Source: Dysgonomonadaceae bacterium zrk40 (GTDB taxonomy: Bacteria > Bacteroidota > Bacteroidia > Bacteroidales > Dysgonomonadaceae). From it: 64,000 nucleotides of DNA. The position numbers and the translations under genes were made by a program. The DNA is taken from positions 1,612,001 to 1,676,000 of the forward strand of contig CP070276.1 of NCBI GenBank assembly GCA_016916535.1, written 5' to 3'. Below the pieces are notes generated by a model that was not told the DNA's origin, did no database searches, and was given only the letters and a program-made list of their open reading frames with translations. This document shows, one piece after another, positions 1 to 8,547 of the stretch (position 1 is the stretch's first letter; every line of letters begins with the position of its first letter).

Positions 1-2178
1 GGAGGCGTTGCCGCGCGTACCCATATAGGAGGGCAGCTGCAAGGGCATCAGCATGTCTTTCGATGTCTTGTCGTAAGCATCCACTACCAGACCGATACGG
101 TTGTCGAAGAAGTTGAGGTCGAGACCCAAGTTCCACTGTTCCTGTGTCTCCCACTTGATGTAGGGATTGGCGATGTTCGACTGGCGGTAACCGAGGCCGA
201 GGCTGGAGGGCATGCGCACGATGGCAGCACCCCAGCGGTACCCTCCGATGTTGGAGTTACCGGTCTGTCCCCATCCGATGCGCAACTTACCGTTGTTCAA
301 CACCTCCGTGAGCGGTTCGAAGAACGCTTCGTTGGAGAAGCGCCAGGAGGCGGCGAAGGCATGGAAACCAGCCCAACGGTTCTTGGGTCCGAAGTTGGAG
401 GAGCCGTCGCGTCGGTAGGTGTAGGTCCCCATGTAACGGTCGTCGTAGTTATAGGTACCACGTCCGAAGAATGAGGCCATGGCACTGCTGCCAAAGCCGG
501 AATTGATGAGTGGATCGGTACCGAGGCTGGGGTTCTTGATGTCGTTGGAGGGGAGTGCAGAGGCGGTCACGCTCTGATATTCATAGGTAGACTCCCACAT
601 CTCCTGCCCCAACATTACCGTATAATCATGCTTATCCTGTTTGCCGGAGTATGTGAGGTAGTTCTTCAACTGCCAAAAACGGTTGTCATTCTTCTGGATG
701 GAGCTCATGTTTTTCTCCCTGCTCCAATTGCCATAGCGTACGGCTGGCTCGAAGCGTTCGCCACGTGTGCTGCCGATGTCGAAGCCCAGCTCGCTGTGCC
801 AGGTAAGGCTCTCAATCGGGGTGATATCGGCGAAGATGCTTCCGTTCAACTTGCTTCTCCCCAACAGGATATCTTCGTCGAGTACCATGGCGATGGGATT
901 GATACGGGTGTATCCTTCACGGATCACCGATGCGTAGTTGCCGTCAAGATCGTAGATCGGTATATCGGGTGGTGTCAACAGTGAGTAGTTGATCACGCCC
1001 TCCTGGCTGTCGGCCAGTCCGAGGCGCTCGTCGGTCTGCGAGTACATGGCATTCAATCCCAGCTTGAACCACTTCTTGAGTTGTGCATCCAGGTTGGAAC
1101 GGAAGGAGTAGCGATTGAACTCGGTACCGATGATGGTACCATCCTGTCCCATAAAGGCACCAGATACGAAATAGCGTACCGCATCAGTACCTCCCTGTGC
1201 AGAGAGCTGATGCTGATGCATGGGTGCCTGGCGGAACACCGCATCCTGCCAGTTGGTACCGGTACCCAGCAGGGAGGGATCGGCAAACTCGGGACGATTC
1301 TCGGAGAGGGATACCTGGTTGCTATACTCAGCAAACTCCCGCAGGTTCATCATCTCAAGGCGGGAAGCCTGACGCTGTACGCCGTACATTCCTTCATAGG
1401 TGAACTTGGCTTCTCCCGCTTTTCCTCGCTTGGTAGTGATGAGCACCACACCATTGGCGCCCTGTGCACCGTAGATGGCGGTTGCGGAGGCATCCTTCAG
1501 GATTTCCATCGAGAGGATGTCGGAGGGATTGATGGTGGAGAGGGGGGAGATGGTGGATACGGGGCTGTTGCCCAGCGCATCACCCAAACCGAAGGAGGAT
1601 CCGCTGCTGCCGCCGCCCTGAACGATCACACCGTCGATCACGTATAGCGGTTCAGCATTGGCGTTGATGGTAGATTGTCCGCGCACGCGAATGGAAACGG
1701 AGGAACCGGGAGCCCCGGAAGTCATCACGGAGGTCACACCCGCTGCCCGTCCCTGAAGTGCCTGGTCGAGGTTGGTAATTACCGATCCTTTGATGGCATC
1801 CTCACCCACGGTGACGGAAGCACCGGAGATGTCACTCTTCCGCATGGTACCATAACCTACTACCACCACCTCGTCGAGCAGTTCGGTATCTTCGTTCATC
1901 TCGAGGTTGAAGGTGTTGCGGTTACCAACCACCACCTCCAGTGTCTGATATCCAATGCTGGAGATCACCAGCACAGGAGTGGATGAAGTGAGGTCGAGAG
2001 TAAAACGGCCTTCGATATCGGTCACCGTACCGTTGGACGTCCCTTTTTCCATGATATTGGCACCAATCATGGCAGACTGGTCTCTGCTGTCAACGATGGT
2101 ACCGGAGACCCTTCGTTGTTGTGCCATCAACTGAAAGCTCATGATGAGAGCCATGCATAACACAAGGATGTTTTTCAT
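1..2178 (-). CDS. SusC/RagA-family TonB-dependent outer-membrane receptor, partial (C-terminus beyond left edge)
   Basis: About 726 codons are open from the ATG at 2178 to the window edge, so the last part of the barrel is missing. In order I see a signal peptide ending near LMAQQ, a carboxypeptidase-regulatory-like domain (VSGTIVDSRDQ to about residue 95), the TonB-box-like/linker stretch LLDEVVVVGYGTMRK, a plug domain with the SusC hallmark (ALQGRAAGVTSVMTSGAPG, then VRGQSTINANAEPLYVIDG), and the start of the beta-barrel. Such receptors import glycans or oligopeptides across the outer membrane, normally with a SusD lipoprotein encoded just downstream, here off the window. The substrate cannot be told from what is visible. 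The start is supported by the signal peptide and by a strong promoter about 40 bp upstream. The AraC-type gene behind it is a possible regulator (inference). Confidence 0.93.
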   Translation of the reverse strand, partial: MKNILVLCMALIMSFQLMAQQRRVSGTIVDSRDQSAMIGANIMEKGTSNGTVTDIEGRFTLDLTSSTPVLVISSIGYQTLEVVVGNRNTFNLEMNEDTELLDEVVVVGYGTMRKSDISGASVTVGEDAIKGSVITNLDQALQGRAAGVTSVMTSGAPGSSVSIRVRGQSTINANAEPLYVIDGVIVQGGGSSGSSFGLGDALGNSPVSTISPLSTINPSDILSMEILKDASATAIYGAQGANGVVLITTKRGKAGEAKFTYEGMYGVQRQASRLEMMNLREFAEYSNQVSLSENRPEFADPSLLGTGTNWQDAVFRQAPMHQHQLSAQGGTDAVRYFVSGAFMGQDGTIIGTEFNRYSFRSNLDAQLKKWFKLGLNAMYSQTDERLGLADSQEGVINYSLLTPPDIPIYDLDGNYASVIREGYTRINPIAMVLDEDILLGRSKLNGSIFADITPIESLTWHSELGFDIGSTRGERFEPAVRYGNWSREKNMSSIQKNDNRFWQLKNYLTYSGKQDKHDYTVMLGQEMWESTYEYQSVTASALPSNDIKNPSLGTDPLINSGFGSSAMASFFGRGTYNYDDRYMGTYTYRRDGSSNFGPKNRWAGFHAFAASWRFSNEAFFEPLTEVLNNGKLRIGWGQTGNSNIGGYRWGAAIVRMPSSLGLGYRQSNIANPYIKWETQEQWNLGLDLNFFDNRIGLVVDAYDKTSKDMLMPLQLPSYMGTRGNAS

Positions 2179-2218
2179 ATACATAAATTATCATTAATAT
2201 AAATTAGATTCCACGATA

Positions 2219-2250
2219 CAAATGTAGGGGCAACTGTGAAAAGGTTCAAA
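2219..2250 (-). promoter_or_regulatory. Bacteroidota-type promoter for the SusC-like receptor
   Basis: Read on the minus strand there is a -33 TTTG (2250-2247), 20 bp, and a perfect -7 TACATTTG (2226-2219). The expected transcript start near 2213 leaves a leader of about 35 nt before the ATG at 2178. Confidence 0.7.
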
Positions 2251-2454
2251 TATTATCTTATCTAATTTTAATACTATTCTTACCTTAACATTGAATCATT
2301 TCAATCAAACAAACAACATGGCACTAATGCTTTTCTATTCTGAATTAGCAAGAAAATTCAATCGGGAAGATGTTGGGAAACGGATAGCTGTGTAGTAAAG
2401 GTGGTATTATTTTAACCCTTCACAAGACAGGAGGAAATGTAAAAAAAGGATAAA

Positions 2455-3345
2455 TCAGATAATTTGCTTTGTTTTGTGGTAATTCTCACGGAACTCTTTC
2501 GGGGAACAACCCTTTCTCTTTTTGAAGATGCGGTTGAAGTTGGAGAGGTTGTTGAAGCCGCAGTCGTAACATATCTCGCCAATGGAGTTGGAGGTGTCGA
2601 CCAGCAGGCGTGTGGCATTGCCGAGACGGATGTCGATAATATGGTCGGATACGGTCTTGCTGGTACGCAGCTTGAAAAAGCGGCTCAGTGCTGCCGGTGT
2701 CATGCCCACAATACCGGATAGATCTTCCAGCCTGATCTCCTCCCGGAAATGGTTGTTGATGTATTCGTAAATCTTACGCACGCGACGGCTGTCAGTATTA
2801 TCCTCGATATGGGCGAACGAGGAACTGGCCAGGGTTCGGTAATTATTGCAGAGGGAGAGTTCATACAGGATGGTCAGCAACTTGATCACGGCATAAAACC
2901 CTGACTGTTCACTCGAGAGCGTACCAAGCGTGGGGTAAATCTTCATGATGGTCTCCATGGGGAAACTGATGCCTTTCTGTGCATTGTTGAGCATCTCCCG
3001 GATACTGCTGAACTGGTTCTTGTGGATGAAGTTACCGAAAAAGAGATCTTTCGAAAACTGGATGGTGATCTCGCGAATGCTTTTCGAGGTGCAGTTGTGC
3101 TGCTCCCAGACATGCTCCAGCTCCTCGCCGGCGATCAGTGTCAGGTCATATTTACCGATCACCTCCACCGAGTCGCCCACGATGCGACGAACCCCTTCCG
3201 CATTTTCAATGTAGTTGATTTCATATTCGCTGTGGGCATGTAGAGGATAGGTGAACTCCGATTTGATGCGGTCGGCAATGTAAAAGCAGTCTTTGTCCGA
3301 CAATGGAGTCAGTTCATACAGGATATGGTTGTTGTGTTCGTTCAT
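2455..3345 (-). CDS. AraC-family transcriptional regulator
   Basis: 296 residues. The N-terminal half (about 1-190) looks like a cupin-type effector-binding domain (YPLHAHSEYEINYIENAEG). The C-terminal 100 residues form a two-helix-turn-helix AraC/XylS domain: VRKIYEYINNHFREEIRLED, then MTPAALSRFFKLRTSK, then IGEICYDCGFNNLSNFNRIF followed by KRKGCSPKEFREN. The family binds promoter DNA and responds to small ligands, often sugars. It is co-oriented with and upstream of the SusC-like receptor, with 276 bp between them that contain the receptor promoter, so it may regulate that locus; this is inference. No lipobox, membrane segment or damage is visible. Confidence 0.9.
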   Translation of the reverse strand: MNEHNNHILYELTPLSDKDCFYIADRIKSEFTYPLHAHSEYEINYIENAEGVRRIVGDSVEVIGKYDLTLIAGEELEHVWEQHNCTSKSIREITIQFSKDLFFGNFIHKNQFSSIREMLNNAQKGISFPMETIMKIYPTLGTLSSEQSGFYAVIKLLTILYELSLCNNYRTLASSSFAHIEDNTDSRRVRKIYEYINNHFREEIRLEDLSGIVGMTPAALSRFFKLRTSKTVSDHIIDIRLGNATRLLVDTSNSIGEICYDCGFNNLSNFNRIFKKRKGCSPKEFRENYHKTKQII

Positions 3346-3788
3346 TGGGCATCCGCACTGTTAAAACCTGTTTGACAGTTGGCAAATTTATAGATAAAAA
3401 TTAATATCCCATCGCTTTACCGATTTAAATCGCATAAAACACCCAAAATCAATTGAAGCAGCAATTACCATTTGCTTCTTACCGACGACCGGTAGACAAG
3501 GCTGTATTTGTCGAGATATTGTCTTGAAATTCTTCATCACCCCCTCATCATCTCCTCATAAAAGTATGAGGGGATAATGAAGGGGCACCAGTCGAGAACT
3601 ATCCAGTCCTCATTTTATGAATAACCCGCCCTTACAGTACCGGAGAAGGTCCTGACCATTGGAACGCATGCTTTCGTAACAGAAGCATTTTCTATTACAG
3701 AACAAGAGGTTTTTGTTTCGGAAGGTCAATGGCAGGAAGGAACGGTGGATATGGAAGAAACGCTATCTGGGAGACTGTTGATAGGTAG
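3346..3788. other. Intergenic stretch without a supported gene
   Basis: 443 bp between the AraC gene and the CAU tRNA. It holds a 20-bp-arm imperfect hairpin (3540-3585) and a 13-bp sequence block shared with 34.6 kb. From about 3600 to 3786 one plus-strand frame is open for about 55 codons, but it has no convincing start and no recognisable motif, so it is not called. It may be decayed sequence. Confidence 0.4.
3540..3585. repeat. 20-bp-arm inverted repeat
   Basis: Arms 3540-3559 and 3566-3585 pair at 17 of 20 positions plus one G-U, around the 6-nt loop AAAAGT. There is no clear T-run on either side, so it is not a typical intrinsic terminator. The right arm runs into AGGGGCACCAGTC, which recurs near 34.63 kb. 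Confidence 0.55.
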
Positions 3789-3862
3789 TGGTCCCACTTG
3801 GGCTTGAACCAAGGACTCCCTGATTATGAGTCAGGTGCTCTAACCAACTGAGCTATGGGACC
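3789..3862 (-). tRNA. tRNA with CAU anticodon (elongator Met or lysidine-modified Ile2)
   Basis: The 74-nt cloverleaf on the minus strand has acceptor GGTCCCA/TGGGACC with discriminator A, D-arm GCTC-GAGC, anticodon stem CCTGA/TCAGG around loop CTCATAA, and T-arm with GGTTCAAGC. The CCA end is not encoded. Sequence alone does not decide between elongator tRNA-Met and tRNA-Ile2; the D-loop and loop sequence fit both, and the long acceptor G-C run excludes initiator features. Confidence 0.95.
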
Positions 3863-4035
3863 TTTGTTTTTGGTCGGCGGAGACCAAAAGCGGGTGCAAT
3901 ATTACAGTTTTTTAGTGAAAAATCCAAACGATTTTTCTGTAAATCACCGGCAGATACATTTAAATATCGGAATTGGGGAAATTGAGGGTGTGAAAATACC
4001 ACATTTGTGTTATTTCATCATGAAAACAGTATCTT

Positions 4036-4043
4036 TATCTTTG
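4036..4043 (+). promoter_or_regulatory. Candidate -7 element for the OsmC gene
   Basis: TATCTTTG matches the Bacteroidota -7 consensus TAnnTTTG 75 bp before the ATG. A TTTG at 4004-4007 lies further upstream than the ideal spacing, so the -33 assignment is weak. Confidence 0.4.
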
Positions 4044-4117
4044 TAACAAAAATAAACACATGTTTCGCAAGAAATACGAATGAGGTGCATTACTTGAATT
4101 AATTTAACAGAATATTT

Positions 4118-4552
4118 ATGGCAGACATGACATTCCGCGTGAAAGCGCACAGTGAGAACCCGACAAAAACAGTGGTGAAAGCCCGCACGTTTCAGATGAT
4201 CATTGATGAACCGACCGACCTTGGCGGTACCAACGACGGGGCCAATCCGGTGGAATACTTGCTGGCAGCCCTCTCCGGATGCCTTAATGTAATGTGCCAC
4301 GTGGTGGCGCAGGAGATGAATTTCAAACTGAGAGGTGTAGAGATACAGCTGGCAGGCAAGCTGAATCCCGACAAGCTGTTCGGCAAGGAGACCGCCGACA
4401 GGGCAGGCTACAAGGAGATCACCGTGGAGATCAACCCCGATACAGACGCCGATCGCGCAACGCTTGAGAGATGGCTTGAGGTGGTTGAGTCACGCTGTCC
4501 CGTGAGCGACAACCTGAATAACCCCACTCCGGTACATATCAAGTTGAAATAA
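4118..4552 (+). CDS. OsmC/Ohr-family peroxiredoxin-like protein
   Basis: 144 residues, the usual length for OsmC-type proteins. The two redox cysteines of the family are present: C55 in ALSGCLNVMC and C127 in VESRCPVSDNL. The family reduces organic hydroperoxides in the cytoplasm by a Cys-Cys mechanism. The body PVEYLLAALSGCLN is the standard signature at the start of the long central helix. It stands alone between a tRNA and the convergent ispG gene. The start follows an AT-rich leader without a strong Shine-Dalgarno, as usual here. Whether it is OsmC, Ohr or the broader YhfA-like group is not resolved by these motifs. Confidence 0.92.
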   Translation: MADMTFRVKAHSENPTKTVVKARTFQMIIDEPTDLGGTNDGANPVEYLLAALSGCLNVMCHVVAQEMNFKLRGVEIQLAGKLNPDKLFGKETADRAGYKEITVEINPDTDADRATLERWLEVVESRCPVSDNLNNPTPVHIKLK

Positions 4553-4609
4553 GTTCCACCTTTTAAATTGAGAGAGGGCTGCCACTGGGCAGCCCTCTAC
4601 TTATTTTTG

Positions 4610-6460
4610 TTACTCTTCCGGATCGGTCCAGTCGCCATGATCCTTGATCAGTTGGATCAGGTGTTCCACCGCCTCCGCCTGTGGAATATTTTTCTCCACC
4701 AGCTCCTTGCGCCGGTAGAGCGATATCTTGCCATGCTCGGCCCCCACATATCCGTAGTCGGCGTCGGCCATCTCACCAGGACCGTTGACAATGCAGCCCA
4801 TCACCCCTATCTTGAGGTGCCTGAGGTGGGAGAAGTGCTTCTTCACCAGTGCCACGGTAGTCTGCAGATCGAAGAGTGTGCGGCCACAGCTGGGGCAGGA
4901 GATGAACTCGGTCTTGCTGGTACGCACGCGGGCCGCCTGCAGGAGACCAAAGGCATAGTTATCGAGGTCGGTGATGGCAATGCTCCCTTCGTTGCTGAGC
5001 ATGACACCGTTACCGAATCCATCGAGCAACACTGTACCGAAGTCGACACCTCCCTTTATCATGATATCCTCGGGATCATTCTCGCTATAACTACGCTGCA
5101 GTACCACCGGCACACGACAGTCCGCGCTGAGCAGTGCGTGGAAGAATGCCCGCTGCTCTCCCACACCGTTCAGATGATCGGTGGTCAGGATCAACACTAC
5201 CTTCTTTTCGGCTTTGATCTGTGCCAGTATCGTTTCATTCAGTTCTGGATAAAAGATTCGCAGGAACTTGACCGGCGCGTTGCAACCGCCCATCAAGGCC
5301 ATATTATTGACCGTGAAAAGCGGGAAATTGTCGATCCGCTCCTCCCAGGCGGGATAGTCGACGATCGACTTCATCCCCTTTGGGAAATTTTCCGGAACAC
5401 TACTCCCCACATAGATATAGTCGGGTATGAAATGGGGATTGATGGTCATATCGGCTATACGGCTCCTGTCGGAGATCACCACCGGCAGGTGCTCCCCGCC
5501 AATGTTCCAGACCGCTTCGGTCTCACGCCTGTCGGTTGAGAAAGGGGAGAAACCGGGGTAAGGAGTGCCCTCAATGTCTCCATGTCCTTGACGTTGCATC
5601 ACATAGTCCACCAGCTTGCGTGCCACCGGCACCTCCGCTTCAGGATCTTCGCTCAGCGATACCCGGATGGTATCTCCCAGTCCGTCGCTCAGCAGGGCAC
5701 CAATGCCCACGGCCGACTTCATCCGGCCATCCTCACCATCGCCCGCCTCGGTTACTCCGAGGTGCAGGGGGAAGTGAATATCTTCCTGGTCCATACGCTC
5801 CACCAGCAGCCGTACCGCCTTGGTCATCAGCAGCGTGTTGGAAGCCTTCATAGAGATCACAATGTCGTTGAATCCCTCCTCCACTGCGATGCGCAGGTAC
5901 TCCATGCAAGACTCCACCATCCCCTCGGGGGTATCGCCATAGCGGCTCATGATCCTGTCGGAGAGGGAGCCGTGGTTCACACCGATGCGTACGGCGGTAC
6001 CATGCTCCTTGCAGACATTCAGGAAGGGTATCACCTGGGCACGGATCTTATCCATCTCCCGTGCATACTCCTCCTCGGTGTACTCCAGCTCGGCAAAGGT
6101 CTTCTGCTTGTCAACGAAGTTACCCGGGTTGATGCGCACCTTCTCGGCCACCGTAGCCGCCACCAGGGCTGCACGGGGATTGAAGTGGATATCGGCCGAG
6201 AGAGGGGTATCATATCCCTTCTCACGCAGCTCCCGGTGTATGTTGCGCAGGTTATCCGCTTCACGCACTCCCTGCGTGGTGAGCCGTATCAGGTCGGCAC
6301 CGGCGGCTATGATCCGCTCGCACTGGGCTACGCTGCCCTCGGTATCGCGTGTATCGGTATTGGTCATCGTCTGCACCACCACCGGGAAGTTGCCACCCAT
6401 GAAGATGCCACCCACTGGCACATCAACCGTGGGACGACGTTTGTAATTGAAAAAATCCAT
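4610..6460 (-). CDS. ispG: (E)-4-hydroxy-3-methylbut-2-enyl-diphosphate synthase (IspG/GcpE), long form
   Basis: 616 residues. It converts MEcPP to HMBPP, the penultimate step of the MEP isoprenoid pathway, using a [4Fe-4S] cluster. The N-terminal TIM-barrel starts with TVDVPVGGIFMGGNFPVVVQ and MTNTDTRDTEGS. The C-terminal cluster domain has C522 and C525 (CPSCGRTLFDLQ), C556 (VMGCIVNGPGE) and the ligand Glu563. At 616 residues it is about 250 longer than the E. coli enzyme; the extra domain sits between barrel and cluster domain, as known for Bacteroidota, Chlamydia and plant enzymes. It lies 10 bp downstream of the co-directional VOC gene, so the two are probably co-transcribed. The ATG at 6460 gives the conserved N-terminus. 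Confidence 0.96.
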   Translation of the reverse strand: MDFFNYKRRPTVDVPVGGIFMGGNFPVVVQTMTNTDTRDTEGSVAQCERIIAAGADLIRLTTQGVREADNLRNIHRELREKGYDTPLSADIHFNPRAALVAATVAEKVRINPGNFVDKQKTFAELEYTEEEYAREMDKIRAQVIPFLNVCKEHGTAVRIGVNHGSLSDRIMSRYGDTPEGMVESCMEYLRIAVEEGFNDIVISMKASNTLLMTKAVRLLVERMDQEDIHFPLHLGVTEAGDGEDGRMKSAVGIGALLSDGLGDTIRVSLSEDPEAEVPVARKLVDYVMQRQGHGDIEGTPYPGFSPFSTDRRETEAVWNIGGEHLPVVISDRSRIADMTINPHFIPDYIYVGSSVPENFPKGMKSIVDYPAWEERIDNFPLFTVNNMALMGGCNAPVKFLRIFYPELNETILAQIKAEKKVVLILTTDHLNGVGEQRAFFHALLSADCRVPVVLQRSYSENDPEDIMIKGGVDFGTVLLDGFGNGVMLSNEGSIAITDLDNYAFGLLQAARVRTSKTEFISCPSCGRTLFDLQTTVALVKKHFSHLRHLKIGVMGCIVNGPGEMADADYGYVGAEHGKISLYRRKELVEKNIPQAEAVEHLIQLIKDHGDWTDPEE

Positions 6461-6470
6461 TCGTTTCCCT

Positions 6471-6851
6471 TTATTTCTTCAAAGGTAATACTTCTATCCA
6501 ATATCCGTCGGGATCGATGATGAAATATAACCCCATCTCCTGGTTCTCATAGCAGACGGCTCCCATTTCCTTGTGGTAGGCGCGCATCTGATCGTAATCA
6601 CCCTCCACCCGCACGCAGAGATGCTGTTCGTTGTCGCCCATGTTGTAGGGTCTGTCCCAGTCGCGCAGCCAGGTGAGTTCCAGGGTGAAGCCGGTGACAC
6701 CGTCGCCGAGGTAAACAAGGATAAAAGAGCCATCGGAGGCCTCCTTCCTCCTCACCTCCTTAAGGCCCAGCGCCTTGTCGTAGAATGCCATGCTCTTTTC
6801 GAGATCGAATACGTTGATGTTGTAGTGGTCAAATCTTGCCTTTACTTCCAT
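6471..6851 (-). CDS. VOC-superfamily protein, glyoxalase I (lactoylglutathione lyase)-like
   Basis: 126 residues, one glyoxalase/bleomycin-resistance/dioxygenase fold. The four metal ligands of the glyoxalase I group can be placed at H9 (RFDHYNINV), E58 (FTLELTW), H77 (EQHLCVRV) and E120 (YWIEVLPL), close to the spacing in GloA, and DPDGYWIE is the typical C-terminal motif. A methylglyoxal-detoxifying role is therefore plausible, although many Bacteroidota lack glutathione and the thiol cofactor is unknown. It overlaps nothing and precedes ispG by 10 bp on the same strand. Confidence 0.85.
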   Translation of the reverse strand: MEVKARFDHYNINVFDLEKSMAFYDKALGLKEVRRKEASDGSFILVYLGDGVTGFTLELTWLRDWDRPYNMGDNEQHLCVRVEGDYDQMRAYHKEMGAVCYENQEMGLYFIIDPDGYWIEVLPLKK

Positions 6852-6907
6852 ATTTGTGTGATTGAAATTGTTTTATAAAAATTGAAAACGGTTGAGGGGG
6901 ATAACCG

Positions 6908-7633
6908 TTATTTCAGGTCGAACGATTGCCCCGGATGGCTCAGCGGCAGATAGACGGCACCGTTTCGTTCCGCTTCCATCTCAAAACGGTTCGCCTTCTC
7001 ATATTGCTCTCCGAAGTGCATAGGCAGGAAATAACGGACGCCTATCCTGGAGATAAACTGTGATGCTCCCTTCATGTAGTCGCTCCCCAGGCGGGGATCA
7101 ACCGGGAACATCACCAGGTCGAGCCGGTCGCTCTCTTCCGCCAGAAGTTCGAGCTCGCAGAGGAAGTTGTTCTCGTAGCCGAGTGACTCCTCTTTCGCAA
7201 CCTCCTCGTTCCAGTGCCAGTTGTTGAGATCACCGGCATGGAAGATCCGCAGGTTGTTCCACTCCAGCAGGAACGATCCCCCCTCATCGGTGGAACCGAA
7301 TGCTTTCAACCTGATATGCCGGTCGCTGTACCGCTCTTCCTTCCTGAGATAGACGGCATCGACACCTGCACTCTTTCCGGTACTGAGTAGATCATGCGAA
7401 AAGATGTAGGTTATGTTCTTTTTCCGTTCTTTCCAGGAGAGAATTTCCGGATTGAAATGATCCGAATGGGAGTGTGTGCACAACACGTAGAGATCCTCCT
7501 CTTTTCCGAGGAGGTAATCGCTGACCCAAGCGGTGCCATCTTCACGGATTGCATCTTTGTAATAGTCAAAGATCACCGAAAAGGAACCGAACTCGATCAA
7601 ATAACAGCTATGATAAATATATGTAACTCTCAT
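6908..7633 (-). CDS. MBL-fold metallo-hydrolase (UlaG/YtnP-like)
   Basis: 241 residues. The zinc-binding motif HxHxDH of the metallo-beta-lactamase superfamily is present as H54-S-H-S-D58-H59 in LCTHSHSDHFNPE. A later Asp and His of the fold are in FHAGDLNNWHW and FLPMHFGEQ. There is no signal peptide, so it is cytoplasmic. The N-terminus (VTYIYHSCYLIEFGSFSVIFD) matches the compact UlaG-like subgroup of Zn-dependent hydrolases. The substrate is unknown. It is co-directional with the VOC-ispG pair but separated by 56 bp. Confidence 0.85.
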   Translation of the reverse strand: MRVTYIYHSCYLIEFGSFSVIFDYYKDAIREDGTAWVSDYLLGKEEDLYVLCTHSHSDHFNPEILSWKERKKNITYIFSHDLLSTGKSAGVDAVYLRKEERYSDRHIRLKAFGSTDEGGSFLLEWNNLRIFHAGDLNNWHWNEEVAKEESLGYENNFLCELELLAEESDRLDLVMFPVDPRLGSDYMKGASQFISRIGVRYFLPMHFGEQYEKANRFEMEAERNGAVYLPLSHPGQSFDLK

Positions 7634-7879
7634 AATGTAAAACCTCCCTTTAATAACAAACGAGACCCGAAATGTTCAACAGGTTTCATATAAAAATTGA
7701 TAAAAGACCATCGCCACATTGCAGGTTCATGGGCGAATAGATCGTTTTCCAATATCATACGCTATCCCTCTGTCGGTTTTATGTAGAGTAAAACTACAAC
7801 CTTTCGGAATTGGTGGTTGGTGCTGAAAAAATCTTACTACTTTGTAATCAAATGTTTTACCAGTAAAAACCAGACAATC

Positions 7880-8059
7880 ATGAAAAAGTATCTTACAGAA
7901 TTGATTGGTACCATGCTACTGGTATTGATGGGCTGTGGAGCAGCCGTATTCGCGGGGGCCGGACAGCCCTTCGACTCAGTGGGCACCCTCGGGGTTGCCT
8001 TCGCCTATGCTATCGTCTGGCACAACATCACGGTGAAACCAAAAGTTACCACTGCATAA
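7880..8059 (+). pseudogene. Aquaporin Z-like (MIP family) N-terminal remnant
   Basis: The ATG at 7880 opens a 59-residue frame whose first 43 residues (MKKYLTELIGTMLLVLMGCG, AAVFAGAGQPFDSVGTLGVAFA) match the first transmembrane segment of bacterial aquaporins. The family then continues through the second helix to a first NPA motif; here the frame jumps to YAIVWHNITVKPKVTTA and stops. Neither NPA motif nor any of the other five helices exists downstream, so the rest of the channel is deleted. It is followed by a terminator-like hairpin, which suggests the 5' and 3' borders of the old gene remain. An upstream in-frame ATG at 7817 adds residues not seen in the family. Confidence 0.75.
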
Positions 8060-8181
8060 ATCTCTACCGCAACAATTGAAGTAGAAAGGCTGTCTCATTA
8101 TATCAGATGAGATGGCTTTTTTTCTGTTTATACGTTACAGTTTGAGTAGCGCTATTTCAGCAAGAAACAGCCTACCTTCTT

Positions 8182-8281
8182 CGTAACTGGTTCTAATCTC
8201 GTTCTAATCTCGTTCTAATATGGTTCTAATATGGTTCTAATATGGTTCTAATAGATTCGAACCAGATTAGAGTCAGTTACG
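8182..8281 (+). repeat. Tandem 11-bp repeat element with inverted ends, copy 1
   Basis: Six consecutive 11-bp units of GTTCTAATNTN type occupy 8190-8255 (variants ending CTC, CTC, ATG, ATG, ATG, AGA). They are bracketed by CGTAACTG (8182-8189) and its inverse CAGTTACG (8274-8281), with GATTCGAACCAGATTAGAGT between the last unit and the right end. A related copy in opposite orientation is at 57967-58036. Both are intergenic. Confidence 0.8.
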
Positions 8282-8464
8282 ACTGAATTAAAACGCAGTA
8301 AAAAGCCATATAAGGCGAATCTTAGTGGGTGGGATGAAAAAAAGAGCCATCTCATTTGAATATTGATACAGCCTCTTTTGGTCTCTCTCCTGTTTTTTCT
8401 GTAAAATTACAGCCTCGCGAGAACATATTCCCTTCCAATCTGTTTAATAACTGCACATTTTTTG

Positions 8465-8472
8465 TACATTTG
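8465..8472 (+). promoter_or_regulatory. Candidate -7 element for fabI
   Basis: Perfect TACATTTG, 75 bp before the chosen fabI start at 8548. No good -33 TTTG was found at 19-21 bp spacing. Confidence 0.45.
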
Positions 8473-8547
8473 CGCAGTTTTTATCAAAAAGAACCCCGAT
8501 AGTGCCATTCAATGGCAACGAACGGGCAATCAAAAAAGGATTCAAAT

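Larger units (their letters stand above)
8060..8547. other. Long intergenic region with terminator, 11-bp repeat element and fabI promoter
   Basis: 488 bp. It contains a hairpin followed by T7 (about 8090-8122), the 8182-8281 tandem-repeat element, an A/T-rich segment with no frame worth calling, and a perfect -7 TACATTTG at 8465-8472 before fabI. Confidence 0.5.

Noticed and set aside
3600-3786. Possible small gene or gene fragment before the CAU tRNA
   Set aside because: Two plus frames are open for about 55 codons, but neither has a start with context or a recognisable sequence.
4568-6520. Long open frames on the plus strand over ispG (about 320 codons each)
   Set aside because: They are antisense shadows of a high-GC3 gene; no family motifs, and the minus-strand frame has complete IspG catalytic residues.
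8190-8255. CRISPR-like array
   Set aside because: The 11-bp units are directly adjacent with no spacers and no cas genes are present.
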